DNA of 64,000 nt. Source: an uncultured Eubacterium sp. Lineage in GTDB: Bacteria; Bacillota; Clostridia; Lachnospirales; Lachnospiraceae. The stretch lies in contig CAMDYG010000007.1 in NCBI GenBank assembly GCA_945910225.1, forward strand, positions 1-64,000, given 5' to 3'. The notes beneath the pieces were generated by a model. That model saw only the letters and a list, made by a program, of their open reading frames with translations, was not told the DNA's origin and did no database searches. Shown here in pieces: positions 1-7,159 of the stretch (positions within the stretch are counted from its first letter, which is position 1; every line of letters starts with the position of its first letter). Made by a program: the position numbers and the translations under genes.

Positions 1-456
1 ACCGAAAATATCACCAATATCAGACTTCTTGAAGTCTGCATATGCTTCTTCGCCAATTGCATCTCTTGAAATATATGCCTGCATTCTGCCCTTAAGATCT
101 GCAATGTTACAGAAAGACGCCTTTCCCATTACTCTCTTGAACATCATACGTCCTGCAAAGCTTACATTAATTGGAGAAGCATCCATAATAGCTCTTCTCT
201 CATTATAATCAGCATTAACTGCTTCTCTTGCCTGCTGCTCATCTAAACCTTCAGTATTAACTGCTGGTCTGTCACCGAGAAGCTCCTTCTCATGTGCTTC
301 ATAGATGGCTCTGATTTCGTCTGTGTGATGTGTTACATCATACTTTGTTATCTGAAATGGATCTTTGCCTGCGTCCTGAAGGTTCTTTAACTTTTCCATA
401 CGAACCTTAATCTGCTCATTAACGTCAGGCTGCTGTGCAGATTTATTATCTCCCAT
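1..456 (-). CDS. lysS: Lysyl-tRNA synthetase, class II (N-terminal part; 3' end off the window)
   Basis: This ORF is missing from the supplied track because it runs off the left edge; 152 codons are visible. The product would charge tRNA-Lys in the cytoplasm. The visible part carries the N-terminal extension (KVRMEKLKNLQDAGKDPF) and the start of the OB-fold anticodon-binding domain (VSFAGRMMFKRVMGKASF), both typical of class II LysRS; the catalytic domain lies outside. The ATG at 454-456 is preceded by AAGGAG at a normal distance. It is the last visible gene of the argF-birA-dusB-greA run and starts 65 bp after the greA stop, the greA-lysS order common in Clostridia. No obvious promoter was seen in the 65 bp gap, so cotranscription is likely. 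Confidence 0.93.
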   Translation of the reverse strand, partial: MGDNKSAQQPDVNEQIKVRMEKLKNLQDAGKDPFQITKYDVTHHTDEIRAIYEAHEKELLGDRPAVNTEGLDEQQAREAVNADYNERRAIMDASPINVSFAGRMMFKRVMGKASFCNIADLKGRMQAYISRDAIGEEAYADFKKSDIGDIFG

Positions 457-521
457 GAATGAGTATCTCCTTTTCTATATGTTACTGAAATATATCTTTA
501 TTCAGCCGTTCTTTTCAGAAA

Positions 522-998
522 TTAGTCGTTCTTTACAGATACAACCTTATATTCAATCTCTCCGGCAGGTGCTTCTACTTTAATAGTATCACCCTTCTTC
601 TTTCCAATAAGAGCTGCACCAAGTGGTGACTCATTAGAAATCTTGTTGTTAAGGCTGTCTGCCTCTGAAGAACCAACGATTGTATACTCAATATCCTCGT
701 CAAATTCTACATCATGAAGAACAACAACGCTCTCCATCTTAATCTTATCTTTATTCTTATCGTTGTCCTGAATAACCTCACAATTTGCAAGAATTGCTTC
801 AAGCTCTGCGATTTCTGTCTCTATATCTCTCTGCTCGTCTTTAGCTGCATCGTACTCAGCGTTCTCTGATAAATCTCCCTGCTCTCTTGCTTCCTTTAAC
901 TTCTGAGCAACTTCCTTTCTTCTGACAACCTTAAGCTCCTCAAGTCTTGCTACTCTTTCGTCATACCCCTTTTTAGTAAGAAACTGTTTCTCTGCCAT
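522..998 (-). CDS. greA: Transcription elongation factor GreA
   Basis: GreA rescues backtracked RNA polymerase by stimulating cleavage of the nascent transcript. The 158-residue length is the normal family length. Residues 1-75 form the charged coiled-coil finger, including LSENAEYDAAKDEQ with the acidic tip residues; residues about 85-158 form the FKBP-like C-terminal domain (SPLGAALIGKKKGDTI). The start is supported by GAAAGGTGAT upstream of the ATG. It lies between dusB and lysS on the minus strand; the 105 bp gap to dusB shows no convincing terminator. Confidence 0.96.
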   Translation of the reverse strand: MAEKQFLTKKGYDERVARLEELKVVRRKEVAQKLKEAREQGDLSENAEYDAAKDEQRDIETEIAELEAILANCEVIQDNDKNKDKIKMESVVVLHDVEFDEDIEYTIVGSSEADSLNNKISNESPLGAALIGKKKGDTIKVEAPAGEIEYKVVSVKND

Positions 999-1103
999 GT
1001 TCTTATCACCTTTCTATATATCTACTACCTAATATGCTTCTGCTCTACTAGAGAATAAAACCCCACAAGCGTCACAATATTATAAACTATCAGTTCCTGT
1101 CTG

Positions 1104-2069
1104 TCAATGTAGGCCTTCAAGTATCCTGTCCACAAGTCCGTTAAACTGCTCCAGATCAGTAACCTGATTAGCTTCATTCCTCAATGCTGCTGCATGCTTT
1201 ATTCCTGCTGTATACCATGCAAAATGTTTTCTCATCTCGCGGATTCCTGTAAACTCACCTTTTATCTCGCATAGTCCTTTGGCATGTCTCTTAATCATCT
1301 GACATACTTCTTCAACAGATGGAGGTGCAATTATTGTCCCATTATTCATATACTCAAAAACCTGTCTGAATATCCATGGATTTCCTCTTGCTGCCCTTCC
1401 AATCATTATCCCGTCACAGCCTGTCTGCTTCATCATATTAACAGCATCCTCACCGCTTTTAATATCGCCATTGCCGATAACAGGAATTGATACCGCTTCT
1501 TTGACCTGTCTTATTATATCCCAGTCTGCATGTCCTGAATAATACTGCTGCCTTGTTCTTGCATGGACTGCAACGGCAGCCCCGCCAGACTCCTCAATAA
1601 CATGTGCTATCTCAGGCGCATTTATACTATTCTCATCAAAGCCCGCTCTTATCTTGATTGTAAGCGGTTTATCAAGTACATTTGCCATCTTCTCAACAAT
1701 TCTTCCGACAAGTACAGGATCTTTCATAAGCGCCGAACCCTCGCCGTTATTGACTACCTTTGGTACAGGACATCCCATATTGACATCAATTATATCAAAT
1801 TCTCTTTCTGAAAGCCTCTTCGCAATGTCTGCCATGATGTCTGGGTCTGAGCCGAAAAGCTGCAATGCAAGCGGACGCTCCTCTGGCACAGTTTTCATTA
1901 AATCCTCTGTATTCTTATTATTGTACAGCACAGCTTTGGCACTGACCATCTCCGTACACATAAGACCACAGCCCTGCTCCTTGCATAAAAGTCGAAATGG
2001 CAGGTCTGTTACTCCTGCCATCGGTGCCAATGCAATATTGTTCTTTATCTCAACATTTCCAATTCTCAT
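1104..2069 (-). CDS. dusB: tRNA-dihydrouridine synthase (DusB family)
   Basis: This FMN enzyme reduces uridines in the tRNA D-loop to dihydrouridine using NAD(P)H. The TIM-barrel FMN motif ALAPMAGVTD is at residues 14-22, the catalytic cysteine is in VNMGCPVPKV near residue 100, and KIRAGF, HARTRQQYYSGHADW and GIMIGRAARGNPW are the expected lysine, histidine and phosphate-binding segments. The 321-residue length fits the family. The start codon follows GGAG within the end of the upstream small gene, whose stop is only 2 bp away, so the genes are probably translationally coupled. DusB is the most likely subgroup in Firmicutes; assignment among Dus paralogues is by context. Confidence 0.93.
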   Translation of the reverse strand: MRIGNVEIKNNIALAPMAGVTDLPFRLLCKEQGCGLMCTEMVSAKAVLYNNKNTEDLMKTVPEERPLALQLFGSDPDIMADIAKRLSEREFDIIDVNMGCPVPKVVNNGEGSALMKDPVLVGRIVEKMANVLDKPLTIKIRAGFDENSINAPEIAHVIEESGGAAVAVHARTRQQYYSGHADWDIIRQVKEAVSIPVIGNGDIKSGEDAVNMMKQTGCDGIMIGRAARGNPWIFRQVFEYMNNGTIIAPPSVEEVCQMIKRHAKGLCEIKGEFTGIREMRKHFAWYTAGIKHAAALRNEANQVTDLEQFNGLVDRILEGLH

Positions 2070-2071
2070 AA

Positions 2072-2404
2072 TTACTCCATGCCTAAGAAGAATACTTTGA
2101 AGAACATCTCAAGCGATTCAAGAAGTTCTCTCTTCTCATACTGATATTTCTTGACAAGCATACCACATGCTATCTCGTCATACAGTAAATCGCCCTCGTC
2201 CGCTGATGATTTGAACAAAAGATTGCCCTCCTCATCAAATTCCATATCAAGTATTCCTCCAACTTCCTCTGTGAAAAGAACGCACATAATCTTCAACTCG
2301 TTCTTTACATCCTCCGGAAGCCTGTCAAAATCAGGGTTAAAATAATATTTTTTCTCATAAGAATTAGATACACATAAAACTACATTTTCATCAAACATAT
2401 CCAT
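2072..2404 (-). CDS. Conserved-looking small acidic protein of unknown function
   Basis: I do not recognise a characterised family. The protein is 110 residues, acidic, with no signal peptide or membrane segment. It has a predicted beta-rich first half (VVLCVSNSYEKKYYFNPDF) and a helical end (YEKRELLESLEMFFKVFF). It overlaps the birA stop by 14 bp and ends 2 bp before dusB, so it is embedded in the operon and is surely translated with its neighbours. The context of tRNA modification and biotin ligase gives no specific role. The gene is real on grounds of overlap, spacing and the absence of a competing frame. Confidence 0.8.
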   Translation of the reverse strand: MDMFDENVVLCVSNSYEKKYYFNPDFDRLPEDVKNELKIMCVLFTEEVGGILDMEFDEEGNLLFKSSADEGDLLYDEIACGMLVKKYQYEKRELLESLEMFFKVFFLGME

Positions 2405-3404
2405 ATAATCCTCTTACAGAAACCTCTCCGGTCCTGATAATCTTCTCGCCTTCGTCTGTCTTAATGATAAGCTCTCCCTCATCATTGATTCCAAGTGCTT
2501 TGCCGACAATCTCCTTATCAGCATAGATTGCCTTGACATCACTATCTTTATTAACAAGCATTGCGTTATAATCTTCTTTAAGTCCCGCAAGATTCTGTGT
2601 CTTTACAAATTCTTTGTAGTACTTTGCAAAGCTCTTTGAAAATGCGGCTACTATCCGGCTTCTTTTCAGATGGTCGCCAGTTTCAAGATACAGTGAAGAA
2701 GCTGTTGCCTTAATAGAGTCATCAAATTCTGTCGTATTAACATTTATTCCCATGCCAATAACCACATAATGTATATAATCCATTTCGGCACTCATTTCTG
2801 TTAATATTCCGCTTATTTTCTTCTTATTAAGAACTATGTCATTAGGCCATTTTATACGGCACTCTGCGTCGTGTCCGTCCTCTGTAAGAACTGTGTGGAT
2901 TGCCTCCTGTTCAGCCATGGCTGCAACTATTGTAAGCATTGACGCATTGGCTGGTGCAATATCAGGCCTTAAAAGAAGTGACATCCATATACCGCTTCCT
3001 GCAGGAGATGCCCAGCTCCTGCCACGTCTGCCACGGCCTCCTGTCTGGCTCTCTGTTATATAAAGCGTTCCATCAGCCGCATTATCCTTCTCTGCGGCTC
3101 TTTTGGCTTCATTATTAGTAGAATCCGTCTCATCATAATATACTACGTCACGGATAATCCCGGTTGTATTACCTGTATCCACATCGGTAAGCTGGCTCAT
3201 AATCTCACTTGAAGTAAGAATATCAGGATACTCTGTAATCCTGTAACCTTTATTCTGTACAGCTTCTATCACATATCCTTCTTCCTTAAGCTGGTTGATA
3301 ATCTTCCAGACAGCTGTTCTTGATACGCCAAGCATATTACACAATGATTGTCCTGAAACATATTCCTTTGAATTTCTCAATGCATTTAAAATCTTTGTTT
3401 TCAT
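2391..3404 (-). CDS. birA: Bifunctional biotin ligase / biotin operon repressor BirA
   Basis: It attaches biotin to acceptor proteins such as the BCCP subunit of acetyl-CoA carboxylase and, with its DNA-binding domain, can repress biotin genes. Residues 1-60 form a helix-turn-helix domain (SGQSLCNMLGVSRTAVWKII). The ligase domain shows the DSTNNEAK segment, the biotin-adenylate loop GGRGRRGRSW and the KWPNDIVLNKKKISGIL motif; the SH3-like C-domain is residues about 285-337. The full 337-residue length means a group II, regulator-type BirA. Its stop and start overlap both neighbours by a few bases. It is functionally linked to the accC-accD genes at the other end of the window. Confidence 0.95.
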   Translation of the reverse strand: MKTKILNALRNSKEYVSGQSLCNMLGVSRTAVWKIINQLKEEGYVIEAVQNKGYRITEYPDILTSSEIMSQLTDVDTGNTTGIIRDVVYYDETDSTNNEAKRAAEKDNAADGTLYITESQTGGRGRRGRSWASPAGSGIWMSLLLRPDIAPANASMLTIVAAMAEQEAIHTVLTEDGHDAECRIKWPNDIVLNKKKISGILTEMSAEMDYIHYVVIGMGINVNTTEFDDSIKATASSLYLETGDHLKRSRIVAAFSKSFAKYYKEFVKTQNLAGLKEDYNAMLVNKDSDVKAIYADKEIVGKALGINDEGELIIKTDEGEKIIRTGEVSVRGLYGYV

Positions 3405-3688
3405 TTCATAATTACCTGCCAGGCAATAACTGCCATCAACATTAATCCTACTGTCACTATTGTGAGTATAACTCCTGACACAGTCCGGTTATTCATATAA
3501 TTCTTTATAGCTGTAAGTCCATTCACAAGAGCTCCCAGCAGAAATTCAACTGAAAAAAGAACTCCGCTCCTGCTTCTTAAAAAAAGAATTAATATAAATA
3601 TTATTCCAATAGCAAATGTAAGCGCTATATTAACATAATCTATTACCATCTTAGACTTTCTATATGCGCCACTTGTTGTATAATACAT
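3401..3688 (-). CDS. Small integral membrane protein, unknown function
   Basis: A 95-residue hydrophobic protein with about three membrane segments (residues about 17-36, 47-60 and 72-92) separated by short basic loops (RSRSG, NYMNNRT). No family was recognised. The ATG is preceded by a strong GGAGG at ideal spacing and the stop overlaps birA by 4 bp (ATGA), so it is a real operon member between argF and birA. A role in transport or envelope is only inference. Confidence 0.78.
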   Translation of the reverse strand: MYYTTSGAYRKSKMVIDYVNIALTFAIGIIFILILFLRSRSGVLFSVEFLLGALVNGLTAIKNYMNNRTVSGVILTIVTVGLMLMAVIAWQVIMK

Positions 3689-3702
3689 AATTCCTCCGTA
3701 TT

Positions 3703-4698
3703 CTACTTATATGCACCAAGTGTGGCAGCCATAACCGCCTTAATTGTATGCATTCTGTTTTCAGCCTCATCAAATACAACTGACTGCTCTGACTCAAATA
3801 CTTCATCAGTAACTTCCATTTCATCAAGACCGAATTTGTCACGAATTTCCTTGCCAATCTTAGTCTTAAGATCATGGAAAGCTGGCAGACAGTGCATAAA
3901 TATAGCATTTTCTGATGCATTATCCATAACTGCCTTGTTAACCTGATATGGAAGAAGTGCCTTGATTCTCTCAGCCCATACTTCATCAGGCTCACCCATT
4001 GAAACCCATACATCTGTATATAATACATCTGCATCCTTAGTTCCGGCTTTAACATCCTCTGTAAGTGTTACTGAACCGCCGCTTATCTTTGCCCACTCCT
4101 CACACTGTGCAACAAGTACCTTATCTGGGAAATATTCCTTTGCTGTGCAGGCTGTATAATGAAGTCCTAATTTAGAGCACACAATCATAAGTGAATTACC
4201 CATGTTGTATCTTGCATCTCCCATGTAAACAAACTTAACACCTTTTAATCTGCCAAGTTTCTCCTTGATTGTAAGCATATCTGCAAGCATCTGTGTTGGG
4301 TGGTACTCATTAGTAAGTCCGTTCCACACTGGTACACTGGAATACTTAGCAAGGTCTTCAACTATTTCCTGACCAAATCCTCTGTATTCAATTCCTTCAA
4401 ACATTGTACACAGAACCCTTGCTGTATCAGCAATACTCTCTTTCTTGCCAATCTGTGAACCTGTTGGATCAAGATATGTAACACCCATACCAAGGTCATG
4501 TGCTGCAACCTCAAATGAGCAGCGTGTTCTTGTACTTGTCTTTTCAAATATAAGTGCAACATTCTTTCCGATAAGCGGCTGTTCTACAATGCCTTTTTTC
4601 TTCTTATCCTTAAGCTCTGCTGCCAGATCTATTAAATATAAAATTTCCTCAGGTGTATAATCCTTGAGTGTTAAAAAGTCGCGTCCTTTTAAATCCAT
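3703..4698 (-). CDS. argF: Ornithine carbamoyltransferase
   Basis: It makes citrulline from ornithine and carbamoyl phosphate in arginine synthesis, or works in reverse in arginine breakdown. The carbamoyl phosphate motif [14 protein letters not shown] is present near residue 57, HPTQ near 135 and HCLPAFHD near 270. The track ORF begins 29 codons earlier at 4785; I start at 4698 because the ATG there has GGAGGATGTC upstream and the protein then begins [14 protein letters not shown] like known enzymes, while the extension overlaps the promoter. The start gives 331 residues, the normal length. It is the first gene of the operon. ArgF versus ArcB cannot be told from sequence alone; no arc or arg genes are adjacent. 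Confidence 0.93.
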   Translation of the reverse strand: MDLKGRDFLTLKDYTPEEILYLIDLAAELKDKKKKGIVEQPLIGKNVALIFEKTSTRTRCSFEVAAHDLGMGVTYLDPTGSQIGKKESIADTARVLCTMFEGIEYRGFGQEIVEDLAKYSSVPVWNGLTNEYHPTQMLADMLTIKEKLGRLKGVKFVYMGDARYNMGNSLMIVCSKLGLHYTACTAKEYFPDKVLVAQCEEWAKISGGSVTLTEDVKAGTKDADVLYTDVWVSMGEPDEVWAERIKALLPYQVNKAVMDNASENAIFMHCLPAFHDLKTKIGKEIRDKFGLDEMEVTDEVFESEQSVVFDEAENRMHTIKAVMAATLGAYK

Positions 4699-4756
4699 GA
4701 CATCCTCCTGTCCGTATACCAAAACTGCATACATTGCATAATTAATAACTTTGTTC

Positions 4757-4785
4757 ATTCTATCGCAATTAGACTGCTTCGTCAA
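4757..4785 (-). promoter_or_regulatory. Sigma-A type promoter of the argF-birA-dusB-greA-lysS operon
   Basis: On the minus strand there is TTGACG, a 17-base spacer and TAGAAT, ending about 58 bp before the argF start. This is five of six matches at each box. No clear ARG-box palindrome was seen around it. Confidence 0.7.
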
Positions 4786-4808
4786 ATGTGATGTTTAATT
4801 TGCTTGAA

Positions 4809-4837
4809 TGTGGGAAATGGGCGGTTGTGGGAAATGG
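4809..4837. repeat. Tandem pair of a 12-bp direct repeat upstream of the argF promoter
   Basis: TGTGGGAAATGG occurs at 4809-4820 and again at 4826-4837, a 17 bp period. The pair lies 24-52 bp upstream of the argF -35 box. It may be a regulator site or a remnant of the adjacent repeat element. Confidence 0.5.
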
Positions 4838-4846
4838 TGGAAAGCT

Positions 4847-4975
4847 TCCATTAAACTTCTCGACATAATAATAGGCACTGGGCGGTTTGGGATTTCTCTC
4901 CCGGTCGTTAACGCTGGCAACGCACCTCCTTGTGCGTGCCAGCTCACCGGACTGGTTTACCTTCCGGCCGCCAGT
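4847..4975 (+). repeat. Hairpin-bearing repeat element, copy 1 (forward)
   Basis: There is no gene in 4699-5202. This part holds a conserved arm (CGACATAATAATAGGCACTG at 4861-4880) followed by a strong stem-loop at 4913-4943: GCTGGC-AACGCAC / GTGCGT-GCCAGC around a CTCCTT loop. Both arm and hairpin recur in inverted orientation in the element at 4976-5197. A third small stem, ACTGG/CCAGT, sits at 4951-4975. Two track ORFs overlap here but have no ribosome binding site or family look. The element could be a MITE-like repeat or a structured RNA. Confidence 0.6.
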
Positions 4976-5197
4976 AAAAAATGTGGTGTGGCTTTTCTGA
5001 CCGCAAACTATGCACATAATAAAAGCATTGAGCAAATCACTACCTAAGTGTACGCGCGTCCACGGACGGACGTGCGAGCTGTCTCGCACAAGAACGTGCG
5101 TTGACAGCGTAACGAACACTTTCAAAAAAGTAGAACCGCTCAATGCTTATTATTATGTCGCGTAGTTTGTACGGAAGAAAACCACACCACCTTTTTT
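4976..5197 (-). repeat. Hairpin-bearing repeat element, copy 2: about 220-nt long inverted repeat
   Basis: Arms of about 65 bp (4976-5043 and 5130-5197) are inverted copies at roughly 80 percent by eye, sharing GTGGTGTGG, CAAACTA, ACATAATAA and AAGCATTGAGC. Between them, read on the minus strand, is a stem-loop at 5078-5108, GCTGTC-AACGCAC / GTGCGA-GACAGC with a GTTCTT loop. It is homologous to the hairpin of copy 1, with one compensating base-pair change (G-C to T-A). The block sits between argF and the convergently placed end of the cell wall hydrolase gene. Confidence 0.65.
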
Positions 5198-5202
5198 ACC
5201 TC

Positions 5203-6204
5203 TTAATGAAATATATGATTTCCTATAATCACATAATCCGAATAATTATTAACGTTTACTGTACGAAGAGCTCTGAAAGCTGTATATCCACCAATATTGT
5301 TAGCTCCTGAAAGTGCTTCGAGAGCTGCCTGCATACATTCAGAGTTTCTTGGACCATTACTTAATCTTGACTCAAAATTAGATGATGGTCCGCCAGAGCC
5401 ATTAGAAACTCCTGTAAACTGTGATCTCTGGTATATTACGCCTGTAATAGAATCTGGATAATGTGAACTTCTTACTCTGTTAAGAACAACATTTGCAACA
5501 GCAAGCTTTCCTTCATAAGGTTCATATCCTGCTTCCCAGTCAATAACACATGCTAATGCCCATATCTCGTCATCTGATACAGACATTGTCGGATTATATG
5601 TCAGCTCTGTACCTGATATTGTATTGGCAATTATTGCCTGTCTTCTTGCTTCCTCTTCTTCAGCTGCCTTTCTTGCCGCTTCTGCCTCTGCAGCGAGTCT
5701 TTCCTCTTCTGCTATTCGTGCAGCTTCTTCTGCGGCTTCTTTTTCTTCAGCTTCTTCAATTGTATAACCTTCTATAAGATTATCTGTTCCAATCTCTTCT
5801 GATAAAGCTTCTGCCTCATCTCCAAAACATAATGTCTGGGTAAGAACATAACCTTTACAATTACCTGAACTGATTTTAGTCCATTCCTTACTAACCTCAT
5901 CAACATCAACTAATGTGTTAGTATATAATCTTCCTACTATCTGCGCTGATTCTTCATCATAGCTGTCATAAACATCAAGATATGGCTCTGTAACTGCAAT
6001 TGCCTTATTCTTGTATGTTGTGCTTTCTTCATAACCAGTCACAAGATTCTCTTCTGTATTAGCTGAATAAGATGCTACCTTAATTCCTGTGTCAGTACTT
6101 TGTGTTTTCTCATAGGTAGTTGCTACTGTTGGAAGAACCGGTACTGCAAAAAGAATAATTGCGGCTCCCACATAACAAGCAGCTTTGCTACTTCTAAGTT
6201 TCAT
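5203..6204 (-). CDS. Secreted cell wall hydrolase, SleB/CwlJ (Hydrolase_2) family with SH3-like domain
   Basis: The likely role is peptidoglycan cleavage outside the membrane. Residues 1-30 form a signal peptide or anchor (YVGAAIILFAVPVLPTVA). Residues about 66-128 resemble a bacterial SH3 domain (YLDVYDSYDEESAQIVGRLY). Residues about 146-192 are an Ala/Glu-rich coiled coil, and 210-333 is the SleB/CwlJ-type catalytic domain with DWEAGYEPYEGKLAVANVVLNRV; E223 in WEAG would be the catalytic glutamate. Family names come from spore germination, but the promoter here is vegetative-type, so growth-phase wall remodelling is as likely. The gene is monocistronic, bounded by the trmH-like terminator upstream and the repeat block downstream. 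Confidence 0.87.
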   Translation of the reverse strand: MKLRSSKAACYVGAAIILFAVPVLPTVATTYEKTQSTDTGIKVASYSANTEENLVTGYEESTTYKNKAIAVTEPYLDVYDSYDEESAQIVGRLYTNTLVDVDEVSKEWTKISSGNCKGYVLTQTLCFGDEAEALSEEIGTDNLIEGYTIEEAEEKEAAEEAARIAEEERLAAEAEAARKAAEEEEARRQAIIANTISGTELTYNPTMSVSDDEIWALACVIDWEAGYEPYEGKLAVANVVLNRVRSSHYPDSITGVIYQRSQFTGVSNGSGGPSSNFESRLSNGPRNSECMQAALEALSGANNIGGYTAFRALRTVNVNNYSDYVIIGNHIFH

Positions 6205-6247
6205 AGATACTTCCCTTTCCGGCGGCTTATTTAGCTTCGCCTATAAA

Positions 6248-6267
6248 TTGTTACAAAATTGTTACAA
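6248..6267. promoter_or_regulatory. Two TTGTTACAA sites one helical turn apart in the hydrolase leader
   Basis: TTGTTACAA is a near-perfect dyad. It occurs at 6248-6256 and 6259-6267, exactly 11 bp apart, just downstream of the predicted transcription start of the cell wall hydrolase gene. Such phasing suggests binding of a protein to one face of the helix. No regulator is known from the sequence. Confidence 0.4.
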
Positions 6268-6281
6268 TTTATTACAGAAGT

Positions 6282-6310
6282 ATAATAGCAAAGTTACATT
6301 AATTTGTCAA
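6282..6310 (-). promoter_or_regulatory. Sigma-A promoter of the cell wall hydrolase gene
   Basis: On the minus strand TTGACA, 17 bases, then TATTAT. The leader to the ATG is about 70 nt. The match to the vegetative consensus is near perfect, which argues against a sporulation-only role for the gene. Confidence 0.75.
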
Positions 6311-6317
6311 ATATGTT

Positions 6318-6342
6318 AAAACCCGCTCTATGAGCGGGTTTT
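6318..6342 (-). terminator. Rho-independent terminator after the dnaE-pfkA-RNA methyltransferase operon
   Basis: AAAACCCGCTC-TAT-GAGCGGGTTTT is an 11-bp perfect stem ending in a T run, 21 bp downstream of the methyltransferase stop. It overlaps nothing else. Confidence 0.85.
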
Positions 6343-6363
6343 AGAAATGTCTATTAAATTCAA

Positions 6364-7158
6364 TTATATATTTCTCTGTCTTACAGCCTCATATGTAAGA
6401 ATTGTACATGCTATTGCTGCATTCAAAGATTCAACTTCGCCACACATTGGTATACGGATAAGCGTATCTGCCTGTCTTGTTATTCTTTCACTTAATCCAT
6501 TGCCCTCATTGCCTATAAGAAATGCACTTGGACCAGTATATTGTTCTTTAAGATATGTGTTCCTTCCATCAAGATGAGCAGCATACACTTTTACTCCTGA
6601 CTTCTGACATTCTCTTACAGCTTCTTCAAAATCGTCTGCGTACATGAATGGAACCCTGAATATCGATCCCATTGTTGATCTTATTGTCTTGGGATTATAT
6701 ATATCTACAGTATTAGGACTCATTACGACGCCAGTGACACCAGCGCCTTCTCCCATTCTTATAATCGTTCCGAGATTACCTGGATCCTGCAGATTCTCAA
6801 CAAGAATAAGAAGCGGATTGCCCGTAAGCATCTGGTCAAGATTGCTCTCATGCATTCCTGCCACCGCCATTATTCCCTGCGGGGTCTGTGTCTGTGACAT
6901 TCTGTCAAACACATTATCACTTACAATCTCATAACAATCCTCTAAAAGACCTTTCTCAGATATCATCTTATTGATATAATCCGGATTATTCTTCTGAAAA
7001 TGCTCCGAAACATATATCTTAACTATATCCCTGGCAGGTATCTCCGAAACCATTCTGAGACCTTCAACAACATATTGTTTATTTTTCTTTCTGTCTTTTG
7101 CTCTTGATAATAAAGCCATCACATGCTTTACTTGAGCACTACTGGTACTTGTTATCAT
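6364..7158 (-). CDS. RNA 2'-O-methyltransferase, SpoU/TrmH (SPOUT) family
   Basis: It probably methylates a ribose in 23S rRNA or tRNA with S-adenosylmethionine. The N-terminal substrate-binding domain (residues about 1-100; YVVEGLRMVSEIP) is followed by the knotted SPOUT domain with motif 1 NLQDPGNLGTIIRMGEGAG, motif 2 AFLIGNEGNGLS and motif 3 IPMCGEVESLNAAIA. The 264-residue length fits the YsgA/RlmB-like group; the exact target cannot be read from sequence. It starts 1 bp after the pfkA stop, so it is translationally coupled as third gene of dnaE-pfkA-spoU. Confidence 0.9.
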   Translation of the reverse strand: MITSTSSAQVKHVMALLSRAKDRKKNKQYVVEGLRMVSEIPARDIVKIYVSEHFQKNNPDYINKMISEKGLLEDCYEIVSDNVFDRMSQTQTPQGIMAVAGMHESNLDQMLTGNPLLILVENLQDPGNLGTIIRMGEGAGVTGVVMSPNTVDIYNPKTIRSTMGSIFRVPFMYADDFEEAVRECQKSGVKVYAAHLDGRNTYLKEQYTGPSAFLIGNEGNGLSERITRQADTLIRIPMCGEVESLNAAIACTILTYEAVRQRNI

Positions 7159-7159
7159 A

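Noticed and set aside
4699-4785. N-terminal extension of argF in the track
   Set aside because: It contains the promoter, and a strong GGAGG precedes the internal ATG that matches known enzyme starts.
4769-5143. Track ORF (124 aa, minus) and plus ORF 4808-5047 across the argF-hydrolase gap
   Set aside because: They lie in the repeat block, lack ribosome binding sites, and look compositionally random; the inverted repeats explain the open frames.
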